Assembly (NCBI GenBank): GCA_025769875.1
Contig: JAGFNK010000087.1
Location: 62,001-126,000, forward strand
Direction: 5' to 3'
Origin: Russula earlei
Taxonomy: Eukaryota; Basidiomycota; Agaricomycetes; Russulales; Russulaceae
DNA: 64,000 nt
Below the pieces are notes generated by a model. That model was not told where the DNA came from. It was given only the letters and a program-made list of their open reading frames with translations, and did no database searches. Position 1 is the first letter of the stretch, and each line of letters opens with the position of its first letter. Of this stretch, positions 12,601 through 22,500 are shown piece by piece. A program made the position numbers and the translations under genes.

Positions 12601-13291
12601 CTTCTTTGTATGTGCGCGAGCGGATCTGACTGAACGAATGCACGCAAACGTCGTCTCCTGTGTGCCCGCTGGGTTTCTCTCTCCTCTCTCCTTTCATCTC
12701 ATCTCATCCCATCTATTCTATCCTTGGGTCCATCAGTCTTACGAACTCACTTGCGTGTCTCTGGACATGTTTCACTAGGCGAGGGGCAAGAATTGAGGGG
12801 GGGGGGCATGGACATTGTGATGGCCATGCAGTGAGCCGCTCGAGGGTGATGGAAAGAAGAGGGGTGAGAGGATGAGAGGGAACTTGCAACAATGAAAACG
12901 AAAACGAAAAATACACACCCAACTCGTCACGGTGTCACACGGGAAAAGCGAGCGGAGAACCGGCACATTGGGCATGTAATGCAGTGCATAATACAGTGTT
13001 ATGGGTATTTATGTTATAATTTGCGTACATACGGCTATGGAGTGAGGAATTGATCTTTTGTATTTCCTTCGATTGGGTACAGAGAAATATTGAACAGAAA
13101 AAGGAGTAATACTGTAAAAGAACACTGATCTGGAATCAAAACAAACTATGTACAGGAAACACTGGACGTGACCGGCGGTCTGACGGTTCGCGTGAAGATT
13201 CCTTTTCGCGAGATGGCGTATCTGGATCGCGCGCTGAGCTCTGCGACCAGGGCGGGCTTTGATGGTGCACGTGAGGGCTCAACCATAACGC
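12601..13291. other. Intergenic, homopolymer G tract, no gene supported
   Basis: Contains TC-rich sequence, a run of G at about 12798-12807 and AT-rich sequence to 13145. The plus strand is complementary to a stop-free minus frame (13361-13146) rich in Arg/Ser that could be read only if a different C-terminal frame of the PA2G4-like gene were used; I do not recognise that peptide. Confidence 0.4.
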
Positions 13292-15183
13292 TCAGTGCGC
13301 TGGGACGACTCTTCTGAGCTCCTTCTCCGTCCTTACCAGCTCTGGTTTGTGCCATACCCATCAGGAAAACTACATCCTGCTAGAAACACCTAGAATGAAC
13401 TAGAGTGTACTAGAAATGACCTAAAATAGCAATTCTAGTCACTTCTAGTCACTTCCAGTAGTGACAGTTTTGCTGATGGGCCGGCGGGTGCGTCAATAAC
13501 GAAGGACCACCAGGGAGCAGAGCAATCGCAAAATGGAAAGCGGCAACGAAAGTGTTCGGTGGTGTATATCTATATCTCCTCATCAACATCTGGCATTCAA
13601 CGTGACGGGCGTGGGAGGAGACGCACACTACTTCATAGGGCCTGACCAGACTATGTTGCACAGCCTCTTGCAGTCCCATCCGTGCACGCTTCTCGTCGTC
13701 CAGTACACGCACATTAAATGGGAACGGACCCGCTTTTTTCTGCACCTCTGAGAATACCCCACGTGACATTTTCATCTTGAGTTGATACGATACCGTATGG
13801 TCGCGCTGGTAGATCGTCGTTCACAATTCTTCTAAACGAGCCTGTACCACATCAAGTTGAAGACATAGGGAAACCTTAAACGAAAGAAAACCTTACCTTG
13901 CCATCCTCCCCTGATGACACCAGGACGTCGATCCCATACACCTCACCCACAGCAAACGTGACCGTTTCGAAATCTCTCTTTTGTCCCTCGCTCGGATTGA
14001 TGATGATGCTTTTCTTCCCGTCAATCACGTTTTGCGTCTGCGGGCACGACAGCATGCCTATGGCATTCCGCGCAATCATGTCTATTAGTCCAATGGCTCT
14101 TCGCCCAGTCCCAAGGGTGGTACGGGGAGGGCGGGAAACGCGAAACGAAAAACGCACCTTCGACGGGCTTGCAGTCCCACGCTGCCGCCACCTTACTCAC
14201 CGCCTCCGTAACCTGCCAATTCTTGTTGCCCACGCGCACGAGACGCATCGCGACCTCCGCAGCCGACCACGCCGGTCCGTCACGGGGCTCTTTGGCGTCG
14301 CTGACGACGGACGTCTCGGCCGCGATCGCCGCGAAGCCGTCGATGTGCGCGCCCAGGCGCAGCTTCACCACGTCGCCCTTGGCGAGCTTCTGTGCCGATA
14401 GTGGATCCGAGCTACGTGTGCATGAGGAGCGGAACGGGGGAGGAGTGGTTTTGGTTCGTGAGGAGAAATCGCGCGGGATGGATCGCGCAGTAGAGGAAGA
14501 GTGAGGTGGGGGGGGGGGGGAAACAAAAGAGTGAGAAAAAATCAAAGAGACGCACGACAGTGGCGAAAAGTGCGCGACGCAGTTGTTCGCCGATATGGAC
14601 GTCGGGAAAGCGAGTCCTGCATCAACACAAACGGGAGAGAGAGAAAATCAACAAAGAAAAAAAAGGCGGTTTGAATGGGGACGGACAATCAGTTCACAGG
14701 GTTTTCGCGCAGGAGGGTAGGGGGGGGGGGAGTTCTGGGAGGAACTGCACGAACCTTTGGAGACCAAGCTTGACTCCCTTCACGGACTTGTTGTACACGG
14801 CTGCGGTGCCCTCTTCGATAAGCTTGTCGCCCTCGACGCAGAGATCGAGGACGCTTGCGCCCTCAACGATCAATTCGACGAGCCTCTTCACCGCGACATT
14901 GACAATGTCGGTGCGGCGCACCCTTGTCCGGACTGAGCAGTGATGTCTGGGTGGTAGAAGCTTCGACCGTTGGACTAGTGGTGGGGGATGGGGTAACCTG
15001 TAACGTTGATGGGCAGCGGGAGGTCGACCCTGAGATCTTTGAGATGATTGTGCACAGCGAGCTTGCCGTCGAGCTTTCTGACGGGACTTGGCCAGGAGAG
15101 AGTGCAGCCTCTGCTCGGGAAGGAGCACCAAAGATCTTGCCGAGGCCCATGAGTGGCACTTGCATCAAGGTGGACATAAACAT
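13292..15183 (-). pseudogene. PA2G4/EBP1-like (CDB4) M24-fold protein, apparently inactivated
   Basis: Homolog of proliferation-associated 2G4/EBP1, a peptidase-fold protein without peptidase activity that binds ribosomes and RNA. Recognisable minus-strand exons: DIVNVAVKRLVELIVEGA with [159 protein letters not shown]. Lesions: (1) the exon expected to read K-A-R-x-E-E-x-R-TTIYQRD carries TTG TGA just before TTIYQRD, a stop consistent with C-to-T at CpG; (2) the conserved NPDxxxxYR segment at about 14930-14960 is out of frame with DIVNV; (3) a 124-bp inverted-repeat insertion splits HPP from VWHKPELVRTEKEL. Skipping the TGA with an acceptor at CTACCAG is possible, so low activity cannot be excluded. 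The start codon is not resolved. Confidence 0.78.
13357..13480. mobile_element. 124-bp MITE-like insertion in the last exon of the PA2G4-like gene
   Basis: Bounded by inverted ends CCCATCAGGAAAACT at 13357 and the complement of AGTTTTGCTGATGGG ending at 13480 (one mismatch). The interior holds repeated CTAGAA/TTCTAG units arranged as an imperfect inverted repeat. Taking out exactly these 124 bp rejoins the minus-strand reading frame to give HPPVWHKPELVRTEKEL, the conserved C-terminal block of the family. No target duplication is obvious. The end motif CATCAGGAAAA recurs in the element at 36441-36541. Confidence 0.8.
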
Positions 15184-15220
15184 AAAAAGACGAGGTACAG
15201 GACCACATGTTCATAACTGA

Positions 15221-15322
15221 TGAGGATGGGAGAAAGGGTGTTTCGAGTGGTTTCGAGACGATTCCCAGTGACAGCACTGGGTCGGCTCGAAACCACTCGA
15301 AACACCCTTTCTCCCATCCTCA
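15221..15322. mobile_element. 102-bp perfect-arm palindromic repeat
   Basis: Left arm (from TGAGGATGGGAGAAAGGG) and right arm (ending CCCTTTCTCCCATCCTCA) are exact reverse complements over about 37 bp. The loop is itself palindromic (CCCAGTG-acag-CACTGGG) and contains GTGACAGCACT. It looks like a tiny nonautonomous inverted-repeat element or a hairpin-forming insertion. No target duplication could be fixed. Confidence 0.7.
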
Positions 15323-15368
15323 AATTTCAACCAACTACGTACAGACATGATTCCCCAACCACACCAAC

Positions 15369-15840
15369 TTAAATAATTGCAACTCCAATTCGACGGGCAA
15401 TCTGACGCCGCCTTTCAGCCACAGGAGTACCAGGAGGAAGAGGGGGGAGACCCAAGTTCCGTGCAGACGCAACACACTCATTCACTGAAAAGCAATGTGG
15501 GGCATTAAAAATCATGGTCATCAGGCAATAGACTCACCAGTGAACATGAAAAGCGCATCCCTGTTAACAGGGTTTGGTGCCTCCATCAAAGGGGCCCAAC
15601 CCCCTACAAGTGCGATAGTGGGGTTATATAACCGCCCTCGAGTCCCAGCTTGGCTATTCGCAAGCAAGATTGGCATCTCCTCAACATGCCGTCGAAGAAA
15701 AGCAACATCATCTTGAATGTTCTGTACCCTTTCTTCAATGTTCTGTAGCCTTTCTTTGAGGACGGCGAGTGTTGTGTTCATAGTGCCAACAGTGGGTTTA
15801 TGGTTTGAGATTAGCCAACCAAACAGGGGTCACTGAACGG
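15369..15840 (-). pseudogene. Truncated copy of a coiled-coil gene family (relative of 18006-18694)
   Basis: The minus strand reads VTPVWLANL, then a frame break at about 15810, then MNTTLAVLKERLQNIEERVQ, a heptad-like segment DDVAFLRRHVEEMPILLANS, ALVGGWAPLMEAPNPVNRDA, a GT-AG intron (GTGAGTCT to TTTTCAG) and the terminal block NECVASARNLGLPPLPPGTP plus VAERRRQIARRIGV. The intact-looking relative at 18.0-18.7 kb has an extra 5' exon and continuous frame before the coiled coil. Here the 5' part is replaced at about 15835 by unrelated repeat sequence. The family appears multicopy; function unknown to me. Confidence 0.6.
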
Positions 15841-16200
15841 CTCAGGCTCGAGCCGGTGACAGCACTTGACCTACTTTCCTTTGAGAACGCTCTTGTAGGG
15901 CTCGCCTTACTTACACCCTTGCATTGGAATGGCACCACGTCCTTAGTATCGCCAGATGTTCAACAACCTCAAGAGTGGTGTCAATCCATGTCCCCTAACT
16001 CTGAATGAGCTCGTGACAAGCCTAAAGAGGAGTTTTCTTGTTATTTATGGCACTTTGCAGCTGGGCAACCGGACGATGCCAAGCACCCGTTCTTGACAAC
16101 CTCACGTGGACGACGGTTCCTGAGCTGAAGAAGGTGAATGCACTACCCTCGCCATGCGGAACTTTACGGACCTATATATGATCCCTTGACAGCGCAACAT
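15841..16200. repeat. Dispersed repeat, empty-site copy
   Basis: Sequence from ACACCCTTGCATTGGAATGG (about 15911) to 16200 is repeated at 29766-29905 plus 32981-33160. In this copy the target reads TTCTTGTTATTTATGGCAC without interruption, which makes it the pre-insertion reference for the 3.1-kb element at 29.9 kb. The left end (15841-15905) is shared with 23225-23297. Confidence 0.75.
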
Positions 16201-16878
16201 TAACTGTTCAATGCTGCTTGTCCGCCCTCTCCCAAATTCTCGGAGCTGTTTTCCACCGTGCGTCACTCCTTGTCAGCGTCACATCACCTCCCTCTCACCT
16301 TACAGCATCTCATCCAATAGATCTCAGATGCGCGATTACCACCATGGTTTCCTACCCGCCCTCATCCCACCGTCCTACTATCGGGCTTTACGCCGTCACC
16401 TAAACCCAGAGGTACTGCCTTGACCCATCACTCCACTCTATAAGGCCGCTCATGGTTCTATCTCAGCCGCAGTCCCACCTACAGTCCCCGCCAAGCGTCC
16501 TGCAGAGACTCCCGCTGAGCAACGCTCACCCGGCCCGAAATTTGTAAAACCTCCCTCACAGACCGCGTCCGCGGCCTTGGCCGCTGCAAAAAACCAATCC
16601 CACAATCTAGTCCCTTGGTCCCTCCAGCCCCCGCCCCTGCTCCACCATCCTCTGCCTTAGCCTCCCCGACGCCTCCAGCCTCTCCACCGAATCCTCCTTC
16701 CTGTGAACCACCAGAATCAGGTGTCATTGATCTCACTCAAACGTACACCGGAACTTGCGCCCGCATCGGTGCAGAATCGTCCCCTTCCCTCTAAACCAAA
16801 CCCGCCACAGCAGGCGCCCTCACTACCTAATCTGACACGACCACCACAGCCTACTCAGCCTCCGACCCAATGTCAACC
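16201..16878 (+). repeat. Dispersed repeat, Pro/Gln-rich coding remnant, copy 1
   Basis: Nearly the same as 33162-33840, differing mostly by transitions and a few small indels. Includes an ATG-led peptide MRDYHHGFLPALIPPSYY and a Pro-rich segment SKPNPPQQAPSLPNLTRPPQ. After CCAATGTCAACC (16878) the copies diverge: this one runs into a GC-rich palindromic unit, the other continues as open coding sequence. Stops interrupt the frame, so this is a decayed copy of the family described at 33.66 kb. Confidence 0.75.
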
Positions 16879-16965
16879 GCGAGCCGTTGAACAGCTTGGC
16901 TCGGCTCAAATACAGCTCCGGCTCGGCTCGAAACCGTTTCGAGCCGAGCCGGCGACAGCACTACA
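16879..16965. repeat. GC-rich palindromic unit with GCGACAGCACT end
   Basis: Contains GGCTCGGCTCGAAACCG / CGGTTTCGAGCCGAGCC as an inverted repeat followed by GGCGACAGCACT. The same GAGCC-(G)GTGACAGCACT end occurs at 15854 and 23211, and GTGACAGCACT also lies in the loop at 15268. Likely a short mobile or recombination-prone unit that truncates the neighbouring repeat. Confidence 0.5.
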
Positions 16966-18005
16966 CCACCACTATCACCATAGAAAGCGGACACTGGGGA
17001 GAAAAAAAAATGAAAAACGAACCATCAGTGGTTTGTTTGTTTGGTGACAAACCTTATTTGTCAGCATATGCACGCACTTCGCTCCAACCTCCTTGGCATG
17101 GGCATGGCAATGCCCCCGCAATCATCATTCCCTCCTTGATATCCAAGACCTTTGTGTCCAAGTCAACACATGCAACATCTATGATACCATGTGACACACT
17201 GGACTTCTGCGGCACACTGGACTTTCGTGCCTTCTTCGCAAGTGGGGTATAGGTTGGCTGCACAGCCAAATTGGCAGAGCTGGGGTGATCAGCGTCTCCC
17301 TTTACCATTCTGGCGCATTGCCACACATTCTATATCAATCCTTTTGCAAATAGGCTTAGCTACCTGCAATTTGCATAGTAATGACAGTTATTGCGAGACT
17401 ATTGAAAGTTATTTATGTATTGCTAGTTCCAACACGGTATTATTGCACGTTAGTGCGCACTATTGCACTTAGCATTGGTTACTCACTACTGATAGTTCAA
17501 TTTTGTTACCAAAGAAGTACATCCGCCTGACCCCCCAGATTGATCGGGCATTACTCGCCAGGCTTCTGACAGTTATTGATGTTATTGACACTTATCTGCC
17601 CCATCCCCCAATTGATCGGTTGTCTACTGACACTTATTTGGCACTTATTACTCCTTATCGCGCATTATCTTTGACTTACTTCGCATTACTCTCGCTAGCG
17701 CGGGAGGTTTTTCCTGATGCCCACATTGACAATGTCGGTGCGGCGCACCCTCGACCTATGAATAATAGACGACAAATGAAAGTTGCCTGTAGGAGGGACG
17801 TGAGATGTTCTTATATATCTTACGACTCTTACATCGCCTGCAAGCATACATTCTTCTCTGGACTTAGGGCTAAGGACTGACGGACGATGTGAACTCGAGG
17901 GTCTTGAGGGTACTCCCTTTCACCCAGTCGTAGCACTACGGAATTCGGTCATACAGCATCGCAACGGAAATTTCTAGTGTACATACAGACATAGACATGG
18001 CTTAG
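16966..18005. other. Repeat-derived intergenic stretch, no intact gene
   Basis: I see no gene here. At 17707-17719 lies TTTTTCCTGATG, an end motif of the CATCAGGAAAA inverted-repeat family. Directly after it, 17723-17751 is a 29-bp exact match to 14896-14924 inside the PA2G4-like exon. The sequence around 17380-17700 is AT-rich with many ATT/TTA repeats. Confidence 0.4.
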
Positions 18006-18694
18006 TCAATTGTAAGTAACACCAATTCGACGCGCGATCTGACGCCGCCTTTCAGCAACAGGGGTACCAGGAGGAAGTGGTGGAAGGCCCATGTTCAGTG
18101 CGGACGCAATACACTCATTCGCTAAAAAAAGCAATGTGGAACATAAAGCATGGATATAAGGCAGTACACTCACCTGTGAACCCCCTACAAACGCGACAGT
18201 GGGGTTATAGGTGGCTCATGAGGCCCGGCTCGGCTATTTGCAAGCAAAATGTGCATCTCCTCAGCATGCCGTCGGAGGAAAGCGACATCGTTTCGAACAA
18301 CAGCGACATCATTTTTAATAACAGCGACATCATTTTGAATAACAGCGAGCCTCGCATTCATATTGCCAACCTCAGTGTTGATGTTTTGCACCATTGCATG
18401 TAGATTAGCCAACCAAACAGGGGCCACATTTTCGTCAGGACGATGCGAGAATACAATTGCTGCCTTGTACACCTCTGCAGCACCGATTTCAGCATTACTT
18501 GCAGCACCAGGGTATGCCGTCCCTGCAATTAAGATCAGTTGATATTTCCAATAAGAAAGGTTTCACCGACGTTTTGAGAGGGACAGCGTGTCAACATACT
18601 CGTTAGCGTTCGTTATGTCCACAAGAGTGGGGGGGGTCGCAGGAAGGGGAGGAGTTTGAACGCCAGCTCCGTTGGGAGGCGGCACGAGCGCCAT
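18006..18694 (-). CDS. Coiled-coil protein of a multicopy fungal family, function unknown
   Basis: Two introns join three exons: MALVPPPNGAGVQTPPLPAT...ITNANE; GTAYPGAASNAEIGAAEVYK followed by FSHRPDENVAPVWLANL and a coiled coil built from repeats of the form NDVAVIKNDVAVVRNDVAFL; and a short last exon NECIASALNMGLPPLPPGTP then VAERRRQIARRIGVTYN. In the middle exon, near 18185-18240, the frame around HEPPITP departs from the truncated copy at 15.5 kb, so a small lesion may be present. Downstream of it at about 18130-18180 an intron-like stretch ends in TTTTAG. The family shows up twice in this island, suggesting it is carried or duplicated with the repeats. Confidence 0.5.
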
Positions 18695-19549
18695 TACAGA
18701 ACACTGCTGCACAGCCTGTCAAAGTACTTATATCAAGTCAAGTGATGGTGCACAGACCATCTGACTTAAGGGCAGGTCTACAGTCCTCTGATCGGTGCAC
18801 AAAGTGAGCAGTCTGTGCAGAGTGGAACTTGAACCAGTAAATGGGTTTACTGGATAACCCGAAACAGCGTGAGCCGTTCGAGCCGTTTGAAGAAGTGCCA
18901 GATTCGGAGTTTTGAAGTGCCAGATTTGGATATGGTTGCTCGATTTGGAGAATTGTCTGCCACTTGATGACGCAATCCCCACGGCCTCGGTCAGGGCTCA
19001 GCCAAGCTGTGGCTGAGTGACATCATCGTCACTATCCCCACCACGCCTTGCTCTCGCTCGCCCGCCTTCCTTCACCCCTGCCAAGATCTGCGTAAATCAT
19101 CTCCCCCTACTGGAGCTCCCAAGGCCGCCGCTACCCAGCGTACCTCAAAGACTCATCAAAGACTCGTTGAGCTCCTGTCCGACCCCCAGAACGCCCCCTC
19201 CCTGCAGAACAAGGCGAAGATGACGAGATCCATGGCTACGAGACAGACACAGGCGTGCGCATGCGCGAGCATAGGAGCACCACGGAACGCATGACCAAGG
19301 CAGAGCGCCGCCGAGCTGGGTGCCGCCGCATCACCACTTACTGGCCATGCGTTTGCGCAGTTGACACTCCTCGCACACTACGAATCGCAAGCACATACCA
19401 TCCTCCAACATCCACGCACAGGCGCACTAGCACTCTCGCGACGCGACGCGATGTAGCTCACTGGGAAACTCTTTACATTGTGCCGCGACGTCGTGCTCGG
19501 GCGCAATGTTCTCGACGTGCAGAGTATCTTCTGGGAAGAGGCGAGCATG
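18695..19549. other. No gene supported
   Basis: Mixed sequence with short palindromes (for example GGGTTTACTGGATAACCC near 18842). Several stop-free stretches are present but resemble no family I know. Confidence 0.35.
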
Positions 19550-19690
19550 CATGGGCTAGACACCATTGGGCATAGAATGCCTGCAAGCACGAGTAAGGCG
19601 CGCAAAGTTATGCAGTGGTTCCGCTCATGCAGCAAGGGCCATGGTCTCGATGACGACGGAGAAACATCTGTGCCACTGGGCAAGCCATCT
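19550..19690 (+). repeat. Captured coding fragment, copy 1 (kinase-C-terminus-like)
   Basis: Reads IGHRMPASTSKARKVMQWFR then S-C-S-K-G-H and an acidic tail in one frame. A diverged copy lies at 21332-21470. The STSKARKVMQWFR block resembles a segment C-terminal to the catalytic domain in fungal CAMK-type kinases of the KIN family; that identification is from memory and weak. No kinase domain is present in the window. Confidence 0.4.
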
Positions 19691-19879
19691 GTACGTGATG
19701 TGTTCATCGTCAGCGCGAACGATTTCATGTGACTGACTTGAACTCATTGGCGCTAGGATTTCGACAGATTTGAATCCACAATTCTGCCTCCGAAGAAGCC
19801 GACTATGGAGCTGCAGGAGCTGGGATGTTGAACCGCACCCGGATGACCAATCTGCTTTAATATCGACAAGTCAACTGCT

Positions 19880-20240
19880 ACACAGTTTGGCAAGCCGTCG
19901 ACGTTGAAAGAGGACCTGTGCCTTTTTTCTTCTTGTCGACTTTCTCCCTCCGTAGCTCGCTAATGATCTGATCTGGCATCGTGTGTAAATCTCTCGAATG
20001 GTACAAGTCCTCTCCGAACAACCACCCTGTGCGTTGCGTTATCCGTTCATCCCCATCCTCCCCTCCGCTAGCATTTGTACACTTGGCACACTTATCAGGT
20101 ATGACGTGCACAACATAATCACGTTGCTGTTCCGGATTGTCCGATGGAGGGCCGCCATTATCAGCGGCAGCCACTTTACCCACAGCAGCGAATCGTCCAT
20201 CACCCAGAGTTTGGTGACGTTGCCGTCATCCATCTTTTCT
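19880..20240 (+). pseudogene. Fragment of the family described at 34.4 kb
   Basis: Parallels 34400-34680: ACGTTGAAAGAGGAC start, then in another frame IVCKSLEWYKSSPNNHPVR and SSPSSPPLAFVHLAHL, then the TGACGTGCAC...TGTTCCGGATTGT segment. Frame breaks and in-frame stops show it is a remnant. Confidence 0.6.
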
Positions 20241-20334
20241 TCCTCCCGATATTGTGCCTACCGCGTGGACAACTTGAGTCGCCCTTCCGCCCATTACACC
20301 GCTTCCGGTTCTAAGCGACTCAAAGCGCCGCCCG

Positions 20335-21140
20335 TTGCGTCGCAACATCCACATCCAAGAGTCCATATTGCCACCCACATATGCGAGCACTGCTGTACGC
20401 CTTGACCCATCATCTTCTTCCCGTTCCCCCCCCCCCCCCCCGAGATCGCTGGCCGTGCTCTTGTATCTATCACATCCGACAGACAGACCGCCTCACCAAA
20501 TTCACGGTCGCACAGATGTGCTCCTAGCTCTTCGTCTCGAAACTCACTCGGCCTTCCTCGCCGCCTATCGCCTCTCCCGCCTGTCTTGTCCTGATGTTCT
20601 CGAAAAGTCTACGACCCTAGACCCGGACGACCCTTTCATAATTCCACCGGTTCTATCTGGGCGCTCAACCATTCCGCCGCATTTACTCCCCGAGCCTCCT
20701 GCCAACGAGAGGCGCGCAAGGCATCTCGCCCTGTTGCTGGACTCTGACGACCCTGACATTCGAGATTGGGCACAGGCCGAGTATCTCAAGCTTGGACGCA
20801 CGAGACGTCGGCTTGTATGCGAAGGCGTATTCGAAGTCAAGGTTATGTTGGATGGCGCTGACTAGAATCTTGCTGAAGACTAGAGTGCCAAAGAGCGAGA
20901 GGAGGACTTGGAGAAGTTGAGGGAGCGGCTCGAGAGGGAGAAGGACAGGCGCGAAGAGCGCGAGGAGGTCGAGCGTGAAATGGTGTGGGCACGGGAGATG
21001 TTCGGCAAGTGGTTCATCGATGGACGCATTGACGCCGTGTTTTGGCTCGCCGCAGATGTCCTGAACGAATTGTTGAAGGAAGTCGTGCAGGATGAGGGTG
21101 AGGAGTCGGTTACAGGAGAGGCGATGGAGTCAAAGAACCA
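20335..21140 (+). pseudogene. Coiled-coil protein remnant with two in-frame TAG codons
   Basis: One frame stays open from 20335 to about 21140 apart from TAG at 20863 and TAG at about 20881, both flanked by continuous coding-like sequence and both explicable as CAG to TAG. Before the stops: RLETHSAFLAAYRLSRLSCP and LDSDDPDIRDWAQAEYLKLG. After: a charged helix EDLEKLRERLEREKDRREER and FIDGRIDAVFWLAADVLNEL. I do not recognise the family. A C14 run sits at about 20427-20441 near the 5' end. Confidence 0.45.
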
Positions 21141-21475
21141 CCACCAAGGTCAGCCGAAATCGACCCCGAATCACGTGATCCTTCATCCACCCTGGCCACT
21201 TCCAAGACGCCAGAAGCCGAGCGAATCACGCCGAAGGCCGCAGCCTCATTCGCTTCGGTCGCTTCATCGAAATGAAGGGGCGCACCAGTACAGAAGGCCA
21301 AACACGGGCCGGAGCCGGAGCCAGTGCCACGCGCCCCCGACACCATTGGGCATAGAATGCCTGCAAGCACGAGTGAGGTGCGCAAAGTTATGCAGTGGTT
21401 CCGCTCGTGCAGCGAGGGCCATAGTCTCGACGACGATGGAGAAGCATCTCTGCCGCTGGGCAGCAAATGCTTCTA
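21141..21475 (+). repeat. Captured coding fragment, copy 2 (kinase-C-terminus-like)
   Basis: Longer version of the 19.55-kb fragment. One frame reads ITPKAAASFASVASSK, TGA, RGAPVQKAKHGPEPEPVPRA then IGHRMPASTSEVRKVMQWFR. The TGA is the only stop in the segment. It follows directly on the coiled-coil remnant, so the two may have travelled together. Confidence 0.4.
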
Positions 21476-21659
21476 TCAACGCCATGCAGGTGTTCCGTTC
21501 CCCACCGGGGTCACCTCCGAGGAGTATACCTAGGTGCCGTCCTGCATGGGTCCGCCGCACCCACACCGCACTACCAGTACTGGAGCGGAGTTGTTCCCAG
21601 CTTTGCAGAGCTCATGCGGTGGTACGTCACGCCACAGAGTCGAGGCTATGCATCATCCG

Positions 21660-22260
21660 GAACAGCAGGAGCTCCTCCCCACTGTCTCACCCATCGCCTT
21701 CTTTCCCGTTGTCACCGCCGCCTCCACCTCTGCACCCTCAGCCTTCCACCAGGACAACAGCCACTACATCTTGGTTTCCACTTCCCCTGTCGTTGCAGCC
21801 CCAGTAATGCTCACAGCTGCCGTCCCTGTCTGTGCATCAGTCTCTCCCTTCATCATTTCCACTTCATCTGTCGTCTCTACCCTGCTTACTGGAGCCTCTG
21901 GTTCGCCCTCAGCCTTTTCCGCTTCAGCCCTGTCCGTAGTAGTCTCAGCACCGCCCACCATTGTAGCCCCTGTTGCCATGACCCCCGTTGTCTCAGTATC
22001 ACCAGCCTAGTCTCGCCAATCGCCACCGTTGCAGCCTCAGTCTTTCCTCAGCATCGTCAGCCATCAAAATATTAGTTTTGTCCAACACCAGCATCACAGC
22101 CCCATCGACACCTTTTGCCACCAGCATCGTCCAAAAAGACCAAGATGGCCCCGACTCGGATCGGTGTCCCGGAGCGCATGGCCACACACACGTCGACACA
22201 CACACACACACACTCTCTCTCTCTCACACTCTCACACTCCCTCCTCTCGCATCGCCCCAG
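21660..22260 (+). repeat. Ala/Ser/Val/Thr-rich repeat, copy 3, with microsatellite
   Basis: Low-complexity GTC/TCA/GCC block (21740-22110) that reads SSVVSTLLTGASGS-type peptide, followed by CACCAGCATCGTCCAAAAAGACCAAGA, which matches the AAGAAGGTCCAGACC-type junction of copies at 11.5 and 31.9 kb. At 22194-22245 it ends in a (CA)n-(CT)n microsatellite. Confidence 0.55.
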
Positions 22261-22410
22261 CGCCTCGCCCGACACAACCCCGAAAATGAATGAAAAGCGG
22301 AATTTGCCCCGAGCCACCGAGCTCCCTACCTCGTATCGAGCTCACCTCTTAAGTCGGTCACGGAGTTCAGTCCCACTCCTACCCCTCTGACCATTCTCAA
22401 TTTCATGTGA

Positions 22411-22500
22411 CTCGTCTCGGTTTCACTCTCGCTCTTTCTCATACCTTGTTTCGATTACGCCTCGCGTCTGGTGTTCCGACGACATCAGCTCTCGCCGCTT
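22411..22500 (+). repeat. 90-bp dispersed repeat (pair of 35957-36049)
   Basis: CTCGTCTCGGTTTCACTCTC through CATCAGCTCTCGCCGCTT is repeated at 35957-36049 at roughly 88% identity by eye. Neither copy has a coding frame that I recognise. Confidence 0.7.

Noticed and set aside
22194..22245. Candidate CRISPR or regulatory array from repeated CACACA/CTCTCT
   Set aside because: Simple dinucleotide microsatellite; CRISPR is not expected in a fungal nuclear genome.
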